Source of the DNA: Chitinophaga silvatica
Lineage (GTDB): Bacteria; Bacteroidota; Bacteroidia; Chitinophagales; Chitinophagaceae
Reading direction: 5' to 3'
Assembly: GCF_003419895.1 (NCBI RefSeq)
Contig: NZ_QPMM01000013.1
Location: 223,632 to 287,631 of the forward strand
DNA length: 64,000 nucleotides
Part shown: positions 35,410 to 45,067 of the stretch, one piece after another
How the letters are laid out: every line of letters starts with the position of its first letter
How positions within the stretch are numbered: position 1 is the first letter of the stretch
Notes under the pieces: model-generated
Told to the model about the DNA's origin: nothing
Database searches by the model: none
Seen by the model: the letters and a program-made list of their open reading frames with translations, nothing else
Made by a program: the position numbers and the translations under genes

Positions 35410-36750
35410 ATGGACATTAAAGAAATAAGGATAGAAATTGCCAGGAATAGGATTACGTTCATTAAACAAGAGTCTTTTCCCTATGAATCTGATCTGTCTA
35501 ATGATTATTCCAAACTTGAATTACGAATTGCCAGAATATTTCATAAAGTATTAAATAAGCATAAGATCATCAATGCATTTCAAAAGAATGACTATGAGAT
35601 TTTAGGAGAGATGCTTCAGAAAATTTTAATTCAGAATCAGGATGTGGTCAATTTTCTTTATCCTACTTTTTCTGATATTCAGAAGAACGCAGGAGCAAAG
35701 TGTCGCATTTTTATTCGATTTGCACAGGATGTTGATGAAATGCAGGAACTGCCATGGGAATACACATTTATATTTCCCGATCCGGAAAAAAACTATCCCA
35801 TTTCTGTATCTCCTTTCTTCTGGTCAGCAGATAAAAGCCTCAAATTTGATTTTATACGGTCAGTTGCTGATGAACATCTTGTATTCGCACCTTCTCAGGA
35901 TCAGGAACTTCATGTTATTTTGCTTACCACAAATGCAAGAAACAATCCTTTGAAGTATGAGCCTGAGATGTATGAATGCTTTGATAAATTACGTAGAAGA
36001 TCAACAAATAAATTGTTTTATTACAAGTTGAGTAATAGAAAATTTACGGACCTGGAAAATAAGCTCAACGAAACGATTGCAATGATTCCTGGAGCATATG
36101 TGCTGCATTTTTATGGCCATTCTGAAATGACAGAGCAAGGTGGTCGAATCAGTTTTGTTGATGATAATGACAATATTCAGTGGATCAGAGATGTACATTT
36201 TGCCGACCTGATTGCAAAGGGTCTTAAACGAAAACCAGAGTTAGTAGTATTACAGGCTTGTGAGAGCGGACAGGTTGCATCTAAAGGAAAAGGGGTTGGT
36301 ATTGCTCTTGCCAATAGAAAAATTCCGGCCGTATTGGCAATGCAGAATATGGTCGAGGAAAATGTGTCACAACAATTTGTTCGTAAATTTTATGAAGCGA
36401 TCTTAGACGGCGAAGATGTGGGAAGTGCTACAACAAAAGCACGTGTTTTTTTAGGTTGTGAACTTAAAAAAGAGGAAGAGGAACCCGATTTTGATAACAA
36501 TTCATTTGGAACACCCGTATTATTTATCTCCACTAAAGTACCTCTTCAATTAATGCCTAAATTAAATGAAGGTGTAAATCAAACAAATAAAACGCATAAG
36601 AAATGTACGCATTGTTTGCGTGAATATCCCCAAACTACCGAAGATAAGTGCATTGTAAATAATTGCACGGGAGATTTAGTTAGTGTAGGCAAATTAAAAA
36701 ACCTGGCGGAAGAGGAGATGATAGATACACTGCAGAAGGACAAGGAATAA
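35410..36750 (+). CDS. CHAT-domain (caspase-like) protease with C-terminal zinc ribbon
   Basis: 446 aa. Residues about 1-95 are helical. The CHAT domain spans about 96-375: it opens with FIRFAQDVDEMQELPWEYTF (the usual LPWE motif), has the catalytic His237 in LHFYGHSEM and the catalytic Cys284 in VVLQACESGQ, followed by GVGIALANRKIPAVLAMQ and a C-terminal SFGTPVLFI strand. After a linker come C399-x2-C402-x11-C414-x4-C419, a short zinc ribbon. CHAT peptidases are clan CD cysteine proteases; known bacterial examples cut partner proteins when a sensor is triggered. AAGGAG at 35401-35406 gives a clear ribosome-binding site. Central gene of the cassette. Confidence 0.9.
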   Translation: MDIKEIRIEIARNRITFIKQESFPYESDLSNDYSKLELRIARIFHKVLNKHKIINAFQKNDYEILGEMLQKILIQNQDVVNFLYPTFSDIQKNAGAKCRIFIRFAQDVDEMQELPWEYTFIFPDPEKNYPISVSPFFWSADKSLKFDFIRSVADEHLVFAPSQDQELHVILLTTNARNNPLKYEPEMYECFDKLRRRSTNKLFYYKLSNRKFTDLENKLNETIAMIPGAYVLHFYGHSEMTEQGGRISFVDDNDNIQWIRDVHFADLIAKGLKRKPELVVLQACESGQVASKGKGVGIALANRKIPAVLAMQNMVEENVSQQFVRKFYEAILDGEDVGSATTKARVFLGCELKKEEEEPDFDNNSFGTPVLFISTKVPLQLMPKLNEGVNQTNKTHKKCTHCLREYPQTTEDKCIVNNCTGDLVSVGKLKNLAEEEMIDTLQKDKE

Positions 36751-36787
36751 TCTATTAAGAATATTTTTTTGAGTCAAATAGTTTATT

Positions 36788-39190
36788 ATGAAATTTTCTG
36801 AAGAGGAGATTACTCAATTATTGGCTAAAAGCTATTATAAAGCTGCTATTACGAATAAAGAAAATTTTAGTCTATTCGTAAGCATGATAGAAGAATTGAG
36901 AAGTTTGCTAGTACAAGATTCATTATACCATGCATGGACGAAATTAAAGATTACAAATGAACTCTCTGATAATACAGCAAAGATCGATTTTCTCAAATCT
37001 CTGGAAGTAGATTGCTTTACTTTATTGACAACCAGCACCATATCCATGCTGCAAAAAGAATTTGCAGATGATAATAGCAGAGGATATAAGTTGTTTATAC
37101 AATCTTATGTAACTGCCCTCAATTATAAAAGGCCTGATGTATACCTGAACATTTTCAGATATGATTTCCCATTTTCTGTTCAGCAAAAAGAAGAAGTAAA
37201 AGGATGGGAGAAGTTAAACAGGTACATAATGGAAGGCCGTAATGTTGAAAGTTTTTCTCTGTTAGAGAAACTAACCCATCATACAGCATTATTACCGGAG
37301 CATATTTGCGGATTAAAATTATCTCTCGCAAGAATACAACTTTATTATATACCGGATTTTAAACAGGCTGTTGTATATATAGATGAAGCTGCGAAACAGA
37401 TTCCAGATAGTACGGCTGTAAAATTAATGCACGCAAATTATAATATTAAGCTACAAAAATTCGAATTTGCCAGAATCATTTTATTGGATATTCTGGTAAA
37501 GGATCCCTATAATGTCAGAGCATATCTGGGACTTGGAAATAGTTATTTTGATGAAGGAAAATTAGAGGCGGCGGAAAAATGGTATCTGGATGGACTTCAA
37601 ATTAATGTTTTTTTTGTAGATCTGATTAAAAAATTGATCACTTTATATGGAAGTACTTCACTTTTTAGTGTTAAGAAAAATGAGATTCATGAGTTAGTAC
37701 AAAAAAGTGCTGCTGTCCACGAAGGAAGAAAAGATTCAAATGCTCTATACATCATTTATTGCAAGGCTGCTGATATGTTTATGTTTCAGAAAGACTACGA
37801 AACAGCAGAAACCTATTTTCAAAAAGCACTTGCCTCTGACCATTCCTATCCTTATGCCTACATCCGAATGGGAACATTGAATGCAGAGAAGGAAAATTAC
37901 CAACAGGCGAATCAATGGTTAGAGGATGCCCTTCTTATGGATGAAGATAATTATGAGGTATTATGGGAATATGGAAAGCTGCATGGCAGCATGAAAAATA
38001 TGGATAAAGCTTTAGCTGTATTCAATAAATGTATTTCCTTGCAACCAATAATGAAGACACGCATATATACGCATATCGGATTGCTGTATAATGCTGAAAA
38101 TAAATATGATGAAGCTATAGCCTGGCTTCAGAAGTCGAAAGATGCCGAACCTGATGAGAAACAGCACTACAATAACTTATTGGAAGTATACGCAGCACAG
38201 AATAATCTATCCGCTGAAGAAGAATTGTTAAAAGAAGCAAGTAACAAGTGGCCCGATGATGCCGGTATTTTCAATGATCTTGCTGTGAATTTATTTAGCC
38301 AGGATAAATTTGAAGAAGCCCTTGTTGTAGCATTGAAAGCGGTGGAATTAAATGATTCTCAGGATATTTTTTACCGAAATCTGGCATCTATTTACAGAAA
38401 ATTGGGAAACAAAACAGAGTTGATAAAAGCATTGAAACGTGCTTATGAAATAAATCCTAGTGCGAGAAACTGCAATAATTTGGGAGTTGCCCACTTTAAT
38501 AATGAACAATATGAAGAAGCTATTTTCTTTTACAAGGAAGCCCTTGAAAAGGATAATAGCAATGTGATCATGTATGGTAATCTCGCAATAGCTTATGAAA
38601 GGATGGGTGATGATACTAATGCAGAATTGATATGGAAGGAAAGTTGTGAATTAGAACAACCTGCTGGTAATATGATGTTTCATTTGGGTAACTTTTATGC
38701 GGCCAGGTCTAGGTATGATGAGGCATTGGAATGTTATAAGAAACTCAGTGACGAAAAAAATGAGAACATTTCGTACCTGCTTAAAATTGCTGATATATAT
38801 AAGAAAAAAGGTGAATGGCTGAAGGCCCTTGAGTATTATCAGCAAATCATAATGCTAACCCCTGAGGATGCTAATATACACCTGATGACAGGAGAGCTTT
38901 ATTTGGAGATGAAAGATGGAGACAGGAGCGCTAATATTGAGAAGGCAATATTACATACGAAAAATGCTATTGATATTAAGGCAACCGGAAATGGGTACCT
39001 GAACCTGGCAATGGCTTATCTGAAAAACGGTGATGAAACCAATTCCGAAAAATACTTTCTTTTAGCTACTGAAACAGAACCTGAAAATAAGAATTTCCGA
39101 AATGCTGTCGCTTCATTTTATCTTCAGCAACATAAACCAGAACGGGCATCGGAATTTTTAGACTTTAATAAAGATGAATTGACTGTTTGA
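36788..39190 (+). CDS. Large TPR-repeat protein paired with the CHAT protease
   Basis: 800 aa, cytoplasmic, no signal peptide or membrane helix. Residues about 1-170 are helical but not repeat-like; from about 190 to 790 there are roughly 13 TPR units (for example ALVVALKAVELN, CNNLGVAHFNNEQYEEAIFFYKEALEKD, NGYLNLAMAYLKNGDETNSEKYFLLATETEPEN). TPR arrays of this size bind proteins or peptides and serve as sensors or scaffolds. It starts 37 bp after the CHAT stop, so it probably belongs to the same transcript. In TPR-CHAT proteins of other systems both parts lie on one chain; here they are split. Likely role: sensor or regulator of the protease, by inference. Confidence 0.85.
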   Translation: MKFSEEEITQLLAKSYYKAAITNKENFSLFVSMIEELRSLLVQDSLYHAWTKLKITNELSDNTAKIDFLKSLEVDCFTLLTTSTISMLQKEFADDNSRGYKLFIQSYVTALNYKRPDVYLNIFRYDFPFSVQQKEEVKGWEKLNRYIMEGRNVESFSLLEKLTHHTALLPEHICGLKLSLARIQLYYIPDFKQAVVYIDEAAKQIPDSTAVKLMHANYNIKLQKFEFARIILLDILVKDPYNVRAYLGLGNSYFDEGKLEAAEKWYLDGLQINVFFVDLIKKLITLYGSTSLFSVKKNEIHELVQKSAAVHEGRKDSNALYIIYCKAADMFMFQKDYETAETYFQKALASDHSYPYAYIRMGTLNAEKENYQQANQWLEDALLMDEDNYEVLWEYGKLHGSMKNMDKALAVFNKCISLQPIMKTRIYTHIGLLYNAENKYDEAIAWLQKSKDAEPDEKQHYNNLLEVYAAQNNLSAEEELLKEASNKWPDDAGIFNDLAVNLFSQDKFEEALVVALKAVELNDSQDIFYRNLASIYRKLGNKTELIKALKRAYEINPSARNCNNLGVAHFNNEQYEEAIFFYKEALEKDNSNVIMYGNLAIAYERMGDDTNAELIWKESCELEQPAGNMMFHLGNFYAARSRYDEALECYKKLSDEKNENISYLLKIADIYKKKGEWLKALEYYQQIIMLTPEDANIHLMTGELYLEMKDGDRSANIEKAILHTKNAIDIKATGNGYLNLAMAYLKNGDETNSEKYFLLATETEPENKNFRNAVASFYLQQHKPERASEFLDFNKDELTV

Positions 39191-39351
39191 TAGAATTGTA
39201 GTCAGAACAGCTCTAACCTGCACCTTATTTCTATTTATTGCTAGAATTAAAAATTCCGCCCCGCGTGGTTTCATCTCAGCAGGGCGGAGTAGGATGATCA
39301 ATCAATAGTAGCTCGATCATTCTATCAACCTATATGCGAACTAAACTAGTA

Positions 39352-39370
39352 GGTAGCCTTATCGGCTACC
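39352..39370. terminator. Short hairpin at the end of the efflux operon
   Basis: GGTAGCC / GGCTACC stem with a 5-nt loop, 7 bp from the RND-pump stop codon. A second stem TCCGCCC / GGGCGGA lies at 39255-39288. Neither has a good T-run on the minus strand, so termination is uncertain. Confidence 0.4.
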
Positions 39371-39376
39371 ACTATT

Positions 39377-42300
39377 TTACAACTGTGCTTTTTTACCTTT
39401 ATACGCATTGTAGAAAATAATCGGAAACACCAACAACGTTAATACTGTAGCTGTAATTAATCCTCCGATCACTACTATCGCTAATGGCTTCTGTGTTTCA
39501 GAACCAATACCATGAGACAATGCTGCCGGTACAAGTCCGATAGCCGCCATAAGCGCTGTCATCACAACCGGTCGAACCCTGCTCTGAACGCCTAGTCTGA
39601 TAGAATCATTTAACGACATTCTCTGCTCCAGGTTCTTATGGAATACAGAAATAAGAATTACCCCATTCTGAATACAAATTCCAAATAGTGCAATAAATCC
39701 TACACCGGCAGAAATACCAAAGTTCATTCCTGTTACGTGTAATGCCAGAATACCACCAATCAATGCAAATGGCACATTCATCAATACAAGTCCTGCATCC
39801 TTCACATTACTTAACATGATAAACAAGATCATGAAAATAGCTACTATACTGATTGGTACTACCTGACCTAAACGTTTGGTAGCACGAACCTGATTTTCAA
39901 ACTCACCCGTCCAACCAATGCTATAGCCTTTAGGAAGCTTTATTGCCTGGTTGATTTTAGATTGTGCTTCTGCAATAGTACTTCCGAGATCCCTGTCACG
40001 TACCGAGAATTTTACGCCTATAAAACGCTTATTATTATCTCGGTAAATGAAAGCCGGACCAGTAATTGTTTTGATCTCAGAAATTTCTTTTAATGGTACT
40101 TTGTTATTGTTAATTGTAGGAACCATCAGATTGGCCAGGTCATCTTCTGTTTTTCTGTAGTTCTCATCATAACGTATGCGGATATCGAATTTCTTTTCTC
40201 CTTCGTAAAGCTGTGTAGCTGTTTTACCACCAATCGCCATTTCAATTACAGCCTGCGCATCGGCGGTTGCTACGCCATACTGCGCCATTTTATTATCATC
40301 GAGGTTGATGCTCATTTCAGGCTGCCCGATGTTTCTGATAACACCAAGATCCTTAATCCCGGTAACAGTTGTCAATTGAGCAATGGCCTGCTGAGATAAT
40401 GCTTCCAGTTTTACCAGATCATCACCATAAATCTTAACACCATTAGCCGCTTTAAAACCAGCTACGGCTTCTGATACGTTATCGCTGATAGGTTGTGAGA
40501 AGTTCAGGACAATACCCGGATATTTCTTTAATCTTCCTTCCATCTCACTAATCAATTCATCCTGCGTTATTTTGCGTTTCCACTCTTCTTTTGGAGCCAG
40601 ATCTACCTGGTATTGCACAAAGTAAAAACCGTTGGGGTCTGTACCATCATTGGACCTTCCAACCTGTGATAATACTCTCTTTACTTCAGGGAAGCCTCCG
40701 AGGTCACCCCTGATATCATGTGCCATCTTTGTACTTTCGGTAAGCGACATGCTCATCGGAAGTTCAGTGGTTACCCAAAGCGAGCCTTCATTTAACTGAG
40801 GAAGGAATTCTGTTCCAAGGAACTTGGCAGAAAAGAAGGTGAGTGCCATAAATATAAGCGCTGCCGTTAAGCTCAATTTCTTATTTCTGAAGGTCCATCC
40901 AAAACCGTTCATTACGATTTTATCAAAGAAGCTAACGATTACGTTATGTTTCTCTCTTACATTTTTATTTAGAAGGATAGAACAGAATACCGGTACCAGC
41001 GTAAGTGTAAACAGGAGGGCACCGAGCAATGCAAAACCTAATGTCCATGCGAGAGGGGAGAACATTTTACCTTCAACTTTCTGGAAAGAGAAGATAGGTA
41101 CTAAGGAGATGATGATAATAAGTTTGGAGAAGAATATTGCTTTAGCCAGTTCTCCACCTGTTTGTTTGATCCAACCTAATTTGGCCATGCGGTTAAATCT
41201 TTCCATCCCATATTTCTTCGCTTTGTGATCCAGCATTACAAATATACCTTCTACCATCACCACGGCTCCATCTATGATAATACCAAAATCGATGGCTCCC
41301 ATTGAAAGGAGATTGGCGCTCATTCCTTTAATCTTCAAGCACATAAAGGCGAAAAGCAATGCCAGCGGAATAATGATAGAAACGATTACTGTAGTACGCC
41401 AATCGGCCATAAACAGGAACACGATCACCGTTACAAACACAATACCTTCAACGAGGTTATGCATAACGGTATGTGTACAGAAGGTCATCAGATTATCCCT
41501 GTCGTAAAAGGTTTCCATCTTTACATCTTCTGGTAGCACCGTTTCATTCAGCTCCTTCAGCTTTTCCTTAAGGCGCTCCAGTACTTCAGATGGATTTTCT
41601 CCTTTACGCATTACTACAATTCCTTCTACCAGATCATCTTCTTTGTCTATCCCTACTTGTCCAACTCTTGGTGCAGAGGCTTCCCTGACATTTGCCAGAT
41701 CCTTCACCAGCAGCGGTACTCCGTTATTGTTCTGGATGATGATGTTATTGATATCCTGGATGCTGTTGAGCAACCCAATTCCACGTACCACATAAGCCTG
41801 TCCGTTTTTTTCAATAACATCTCCGCCCACATTTACATTACTTTTTGTAACTGCCTGATAAAGCTCTAAAGGGGTAATATCGTATTTGGCTAAACGAATA
41901 GGGTCAGCAGAGATTTCATATATTTTTTCCTGTCCACCGAAGGCTACAACGTCTGCGACGCCTGGTACACTTCTGATCTGACGGTCTATTACCCAGTTTT
42001 GCCAGGTAAGCAGGTCTCTCGAATCTCTTTTACTACTTTTTAAATAATATCTGAAGATCTCTCCGGTAGGGCCGTAGGGAGGCTGAACTTCCGGTTCTGC
42101 ACCTTCGGGCAAACCAATGCCGGCGAGCATGTTATTTACCTGCTGCCTGGCAAAGAAATCTTCCACATCATCTTCAAACATGATTTTAACCACCGACAGG
42201 CCAAACATAGTAACAGAACGTACACTTGTTTTCTTTTGTACCGCATTCATAGATACTTCTATTGGCAGCGTTACAAATCTTTCTACTTCCTGCGCACTAC

Positions 42301-42475
42301 GCCCATTCCATTTTGTAACAATTACAATTTGTGTGTTGGTTACATCTGGGAATGCTTCGATAGGTGTATGGATAAACGAAAATACTCCGGCTACTATCAG
42401 TATGGCTACTCCGATGAACACAAATAATTTGTTCTTCAGCGAAAACGCCACAATATTTCTAATGAATTTATTCAT
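39377..42475 (-). CDS. CusA/CzcA-family heavy-metal efflux RND pump
   Basis: 1032 aa, the size of RND inner-membrane pumps, with 12 membrane helices in the 1+5 arrangement and two large periplasmic loops. In helix 4, DFGIIIDGAVVMVEG carries the Asp/Asp/Glu proton-relay residues of heavy-metal (HME) RND pumps, in contrast to the drug-type motif. It takes a metal ion from cytoplasm or periplasm out through the TolC-like channel. Last gene of a five-gene minus-strand locus, 108 bp after the adaptor gene, with hairpins between them. Copper/silver or zinc/cobalt cannot be told apart by sequence alone. Confidence 0.93.
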   Translation of the reverse strand: MNKFIRNIVAFSLKNKLFVFIGVAILIVAGVFSFIHTPIEAFPDVTNTQIVIVTKWNGRSAQEVERFVTLPIEVSMNAVQKKTSVRSVTMFGLSVVKIMFEDDVEDFFARQQVNNMLAGIGLPEGAEPEVQPPYGPTGEIFRYYLKSSKRDSRDLLTWQNWVIDRQIRSVPGVADVVAFGGQEKIYEISADPIRLAKYDITPLELYQAVTKSNVNVGGDVIEKNGQAYVVRGIGLLNSIQDINNIIIQNNNGVPLLVKDLANVREASAPRVGQVGIDKEDDLVEGIVVMRKGENPSEVLERLKEKLKELNETVLPEDVKMETFYDRDNLMTFCTHTVMHNLVEGIVFVTVIVFLFMADWRTTVIVSIIIPLALLFAFMCLKIKGMSANLLSMGAIDFGIIIDGAVVMVEGIFVMLDHKAKKYGMERFNRMAKLGWIKQTGGELAKAIFFSKLIIIISLVPIFSFQKVEGKMFSPLAWTLGFALLGALLFTLTLVPVFCSILLNKNVREKHNVIVSFFDKIVMNGFGWTFRNKKLSLTAALIFMALTFFSAKFLGTEFLPQLNEGSLWVTTELPMSMSLTESTKMAHDIRGDLGGFPEVKRVLSQVGRSNDGTDPNGFYFVQYQVDLAPKEEWKRKITQDELISEMEGRLKKYPGIVLNFSQPISDNVSEAVAGFKAANGVKIYGDDLVKLEALSQQAIAQLTTVTGIKDLGVIRNIGQPEMSINLDDNKMAQYGVATADAQAVIEMAIGGKTATQLYEGEKKFDIRIRYDENYRKTEDDLANLMVPTINNNKVPLKEISEIKTITGPAFIYRDNNKRFIGVKFSVRDRDLGSTIAEAQSKINQAIKLPKGYSIGWTGEFENQVRATKRLGQVVPISIVAIFMILFIMLSNVKDAGLVLMNVPFALIGGILALHVTGMNFGISAGVGFIALFGICIQNGVILISVFHKNLEQRMSLNDSIRLGVQSRVRPVVMTALMAAIGLVPAALSHGIGSETQKPLAIVVIGGLITATVLTLLVFPIIFYNAYKGKKAQL

Positions 42476-42501
42476 AAATCCTTTCTTTAGAATGATATGC
42501 T

Positions 42502-42600
42502 AATCCTTTTGGTATAAGGATTTCCTGTACCTGTTGCATCAGGAGGCAACAGATAATTTTGAATCGATCATAATAAGAATGCACTAATCTTTCAGTGCAT
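42502..42600. repeat. Three successive hairpins between adaptor and pump genes
   Basis: AATCCTT / AAGGATT (42502-42508, 42516-42522), CTGTTGC / GCAACAG (42531-42537, 42546-42552) and ATGCACT / AGTGCAT (42579-42585, 42594-42600). They fill the 108-bp gap and overlap the adaptor stop codon. They may be RNA-processing or stability elements that uncouple the levels of the two proteins. Confidence 0.45.
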
Positions 42601-43675
42601 CGTAAATGAGCAATTGATTTTTAGAGATCACCTTCTCATCGGCATTTAGGCCGGAAGAGAGATAGGTAACATCGCCTGCAGTTTTGGCTACTTCTACCTG
42701 GCGTACTGCGATGTTGAATTTATCTTTGAATACCAATACAAAGTTCTTGCTGTTATCAAAAATTACGGCTGCTGAAGGCACTGCAACTTTCTGATCCTTA
42801 TCCTCATATTTTACATACACTGTGGCAAACATTTCAGGTTTCAGCAACATATTTTTGTTGTCGATCCTGATTCTTACCTGCATTGTTTTGGTAGTAGGGT
42901 CCAGGAAATTGTAGATTTTATCAATCTTTCCATGGAATGGCTGGTCAGGATAGCTTACTGTAACTACGTCGGCTTCATATCCTTCCTTGATGCGGGCAAT
43001 ATCCGTTTCAAATACATTTGCCATTACCCATACATCATCCAGCTCAGAGATGGTAAAGATATTGCTACTGTTATCGGTTCTGATCTCCATATTGTTATTG
43101 ATATTTTTTTCAATAACATAACCTGAAATAGGGGCGGAAACCAGGTAGGTAGCACCTTTCCCTTTGCGATATATTTTAAAGAGATCATTCAAACGGGTGA
43201 TTTCCGCTTCTGCTTTCTGTAGCTCTCCTCTGGCGTTTACTACATCCTTTTCGGTGCTTAAGCGACTGGCAAAAAGATCTTCAGCTACTTTCAGGTTTTT
43301 ATCTGCCACATTGCGATCAGATTTTGCTTGTGCCAATTGTTTTTCATAATCGGCAATTTCAGCACTATGGATCACTGCAAGTACTTGTCCTTTCTGCACA
43401 TAATCACCAAGTTGAACTTTAATATCTTCAACATAACCACTCACCAGGGGATAAACCTTAAGTACTTTTCCTCCATTTGGAGCTACTTTTCCTGAGAGGC
43501 GAAGCTCATTTTTTACGGGTTCAATATGTGCGGTATCTATGCGGATATTTTTTAGCATGGTATCGCTAAGTACGAATGTAGCTTTCTCGGTTCCTTCTGC
43601 CTGACTGGGTTTGCAGCTGGTCCAGAAGCCTGCTGCCAGCAGCGAAAAGCCAACTATTAGTATAGGCTGTTTCAT
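42584..43675 (-). CDS. RND efflux periplasmic adaptor (CusB/CzcB-like)
   Basis: 363 aa from the ATG at 43675, which lies 4 bp after the TolC-gene stop; the longest frame would overlap that gene by 53 bp and hide the signal peptide. MKQPILIVGFSLLAAGFWTSC looks like a lipoprotein signal with Cys as the anchor, though the -3 residue (Trp) is unusual. The lipoyl/barrel-sandwich halves flank a coiled hairpin (about residues 90-160), and a beta-barrel domain follows (MEIRTDNSSNIFTISELDDVW). It links the RND pump to the outer-membrane channel. Confidence 0.9.
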   Translation of the reverse strand: MKQPILIVGFSLLAAGFWTSCKPSQAEGTEKATFVLSDTMLKNIRIDTAHIEPVKNELRLSGKVAPNGGKVLKVYPLVSGYVEDIKVQLGDYVQKGQVLAVIHSAEIADYEKQLAQAKSDRNVADKNLKVAEDLFASRLSTEKDVVNARGELQKAEAEITRLNDLFKIYRKGKGATYLVSAPISGYVIEKNINNNMEIRTDNSSNIFTISELDDVWVMANVFETDIARIKEGYEADVVTVSYPDQPFHGKIDKIYNFLDPTTKTMQVRIRIDNKNMLLKPEMFATVYVKYEDKDQKVAVPSAAVIFDNSKNFVLVFKDKFNIAVRQVEVAKTAGDVTYLSSGLNADEKVISKNQLLIYDALKD

Positions 43676-43679
43676 ATGC

Positions 43680-44975
43680 TTATTTTTTAAATAGTTCTTG
43701 TCCTGTTGCATAATTGAGTTCCTCATACGCATTCACCCTTTTGGATAGGAATGTGTTTATGTTTTTAGCGTTATCGCTATAGCTGTTGAAGTAATCAATA
43801 AATTGAAGTAGTGTGATATTACCTTTGCTGAAGTTCTTTGCCACCTCATTGATCAGTGTGTCGAATTCGCCCTGAAACTGGTGCAGGTCAAAGCTTTTAT
43901 AGCGCTTTTCCAGCGTAATAATCTGTTGCCATGCATTAAGTACTTCTGTTTGGGCAATTGATTGCTGTTGCAGTAGCTGTTGCTGATTCACTTTAATTTG
44001 AGAGGCGGCTGAGCGTATATTCCCCTGATTTCTGTTCCATAATGGAAGGTCAATTCCCAAGGTTAGACCAACAAAGTTATCGACATAACTACCTTGTTTG
44101 TCGTAACTGGCGCCAACATGAAGATCCGGAACTGCCATTGCTTTCTGCAAACGATAATTTAAATGGGCCGTTTGATATTCTAAATCCGCAACCCTTACAT
44201 CTGGCCTGTTAATACCTGCTGTGTCTAGTAACTGCTGCAGTTGTAACTTATCCAGGCTATATGAAGCCAATTCTGTAGAACCCAGTCTGGCTTCATAAAA
44301 ATCGTGGGAATGTAGCAACTGTTGTAGGTTTTTTTGCGATTCAAGTTCCTGTTGCTTTAGGTCGGCATAATCGTTTTCCAATCCCACCTGTAAGGCCTGT
44401 AACCTAATCAGGTCTGCATGCGCTACACTCCCTTTCTGATCTGCATCCACATACGCTTTAACGATAGTTTGCAGATTATCTAACTGCTCTTTTAATACTT
44501 TTCCGGTTTGTTGTTGGTAATACAGATTGAAATAATTCTCTCTCAGCTGAAGTTTAAGGGTACGTAAAAGTTCATCGAACGTAGCTTCACTCATTCGTGT
44601 AGCCGTAGTTGCGAGCTGAATGTTCTTGTTTCTTTTGCCGGCCAGCTGAATAAGCTGGTCAATGCTGTAGCCGGTTTCACCATCTTTACCTATCTTAAAA
44701 GGCTGTATGTTATTGGTGCTGCCAAAACCCAATAACGCACTAAAAGAGGGATTACTCCAAATTTTGGCTTGCCGTATCAATGCCTGTGAAGCGTCGATCT
44801 GATAGCGTTGTGCAAGAAGTGCATAGTTCCTTACTAAAAATGAATCTTCTACAGTTTGAAGAGATATAGGTTGGAGGGTTGATGTTTGCGCCTGTGTTGA
44901 TTGAATAAAGCCCAGGCAAATCACTCCTGCTGTTAGCAACAGCTTCCTGATTGTTCGCATAATGCCCAATTTCAT
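43680..44975 (-). CDS. TolC-family outer-membrane efflux channel
   Basis: 431 aa with signal peptide (LLLTAGVICLGFIQSTQAQ). Two OEP repeats with long coiled helices; motifs such as LQALQVGLENDYADLKQQ and YQTAHLNYRLQKAM mark the helical barrel, and VGLTLGIDLPLWNRNQGNI is the conserved beta-strand region of the second half. CusC/CzcC-type partner of the pump genes downstream. A cluster of direct repeats and a -7 box lie just upstream (45020-45067). Confidence 0.9.
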   Translation of the reverse strand: MKLGIMRTIRKLLLTAGVICLGFIQSTQAQTSTLQPISLQTVEDSFLVRNYALLAQRYQIDASQALIRQAKIWSNPSFSALLGFGSTNNIQPFKIGKDGETGYSIDQLIQLAGKRNKNIQLATTATRMSEATFDELLRTLKLQLRENYFNLYYQQQTGKVLKEQLDNLQTIVKAYVDADQKGSVAHADLIRLQALQVGLENDYADLKQQELESQKNLQQLLHSHDFYEARLGSTELASYSLDKLQLQQLLDTAGINRPDVRVADLEYQTAHLNYRLQKAMAVPDLHVGASYDKQGSYVDNFVGLTLGIDLPLWNRNQGNIRSAASQIKVNQQQLLQQQSIAQTEVLNAWQQIITLEKRYKSFDLHQFQGEFDTLINEVAKNFSKGNITLLQFIDYFNSYSDNAKNINTFLSKRVNAYEELNYATGQELFKK

Positions 44976-45019
44976 CTTACAAAACTCAGTAAGTTGAATT
45001 AAAGGGGCCTTTAAGAGAG

Positions 45020-45067
45020 ATTAAAATAAAATTAAAATGAATTTAGAATGGAATTAAAACAAAATTA
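45020..45067 (-). promoter_or_regulatory. Direct-repeat operator and -7 box before the efflux genes
   Basis: ATTAAAA occurs at 45020, 45031 and 45053, with a degenerate copy near 45041, so the period is about 11 bp, as expected for an OmpR-type response regulator. A perfect TAATTTTG -7 box (minus strand, 45060-45067) overlaps the histidine-kinase stop codon. Together they suggest a metal-induced promoter for the pump genes; this is inference. Confidence 0.5.

Noticed and set aside
42117..42503. 128-aa plus-strand frame
   Set aside because: Antisense to the N-terminus of the RND pump; no independent support.
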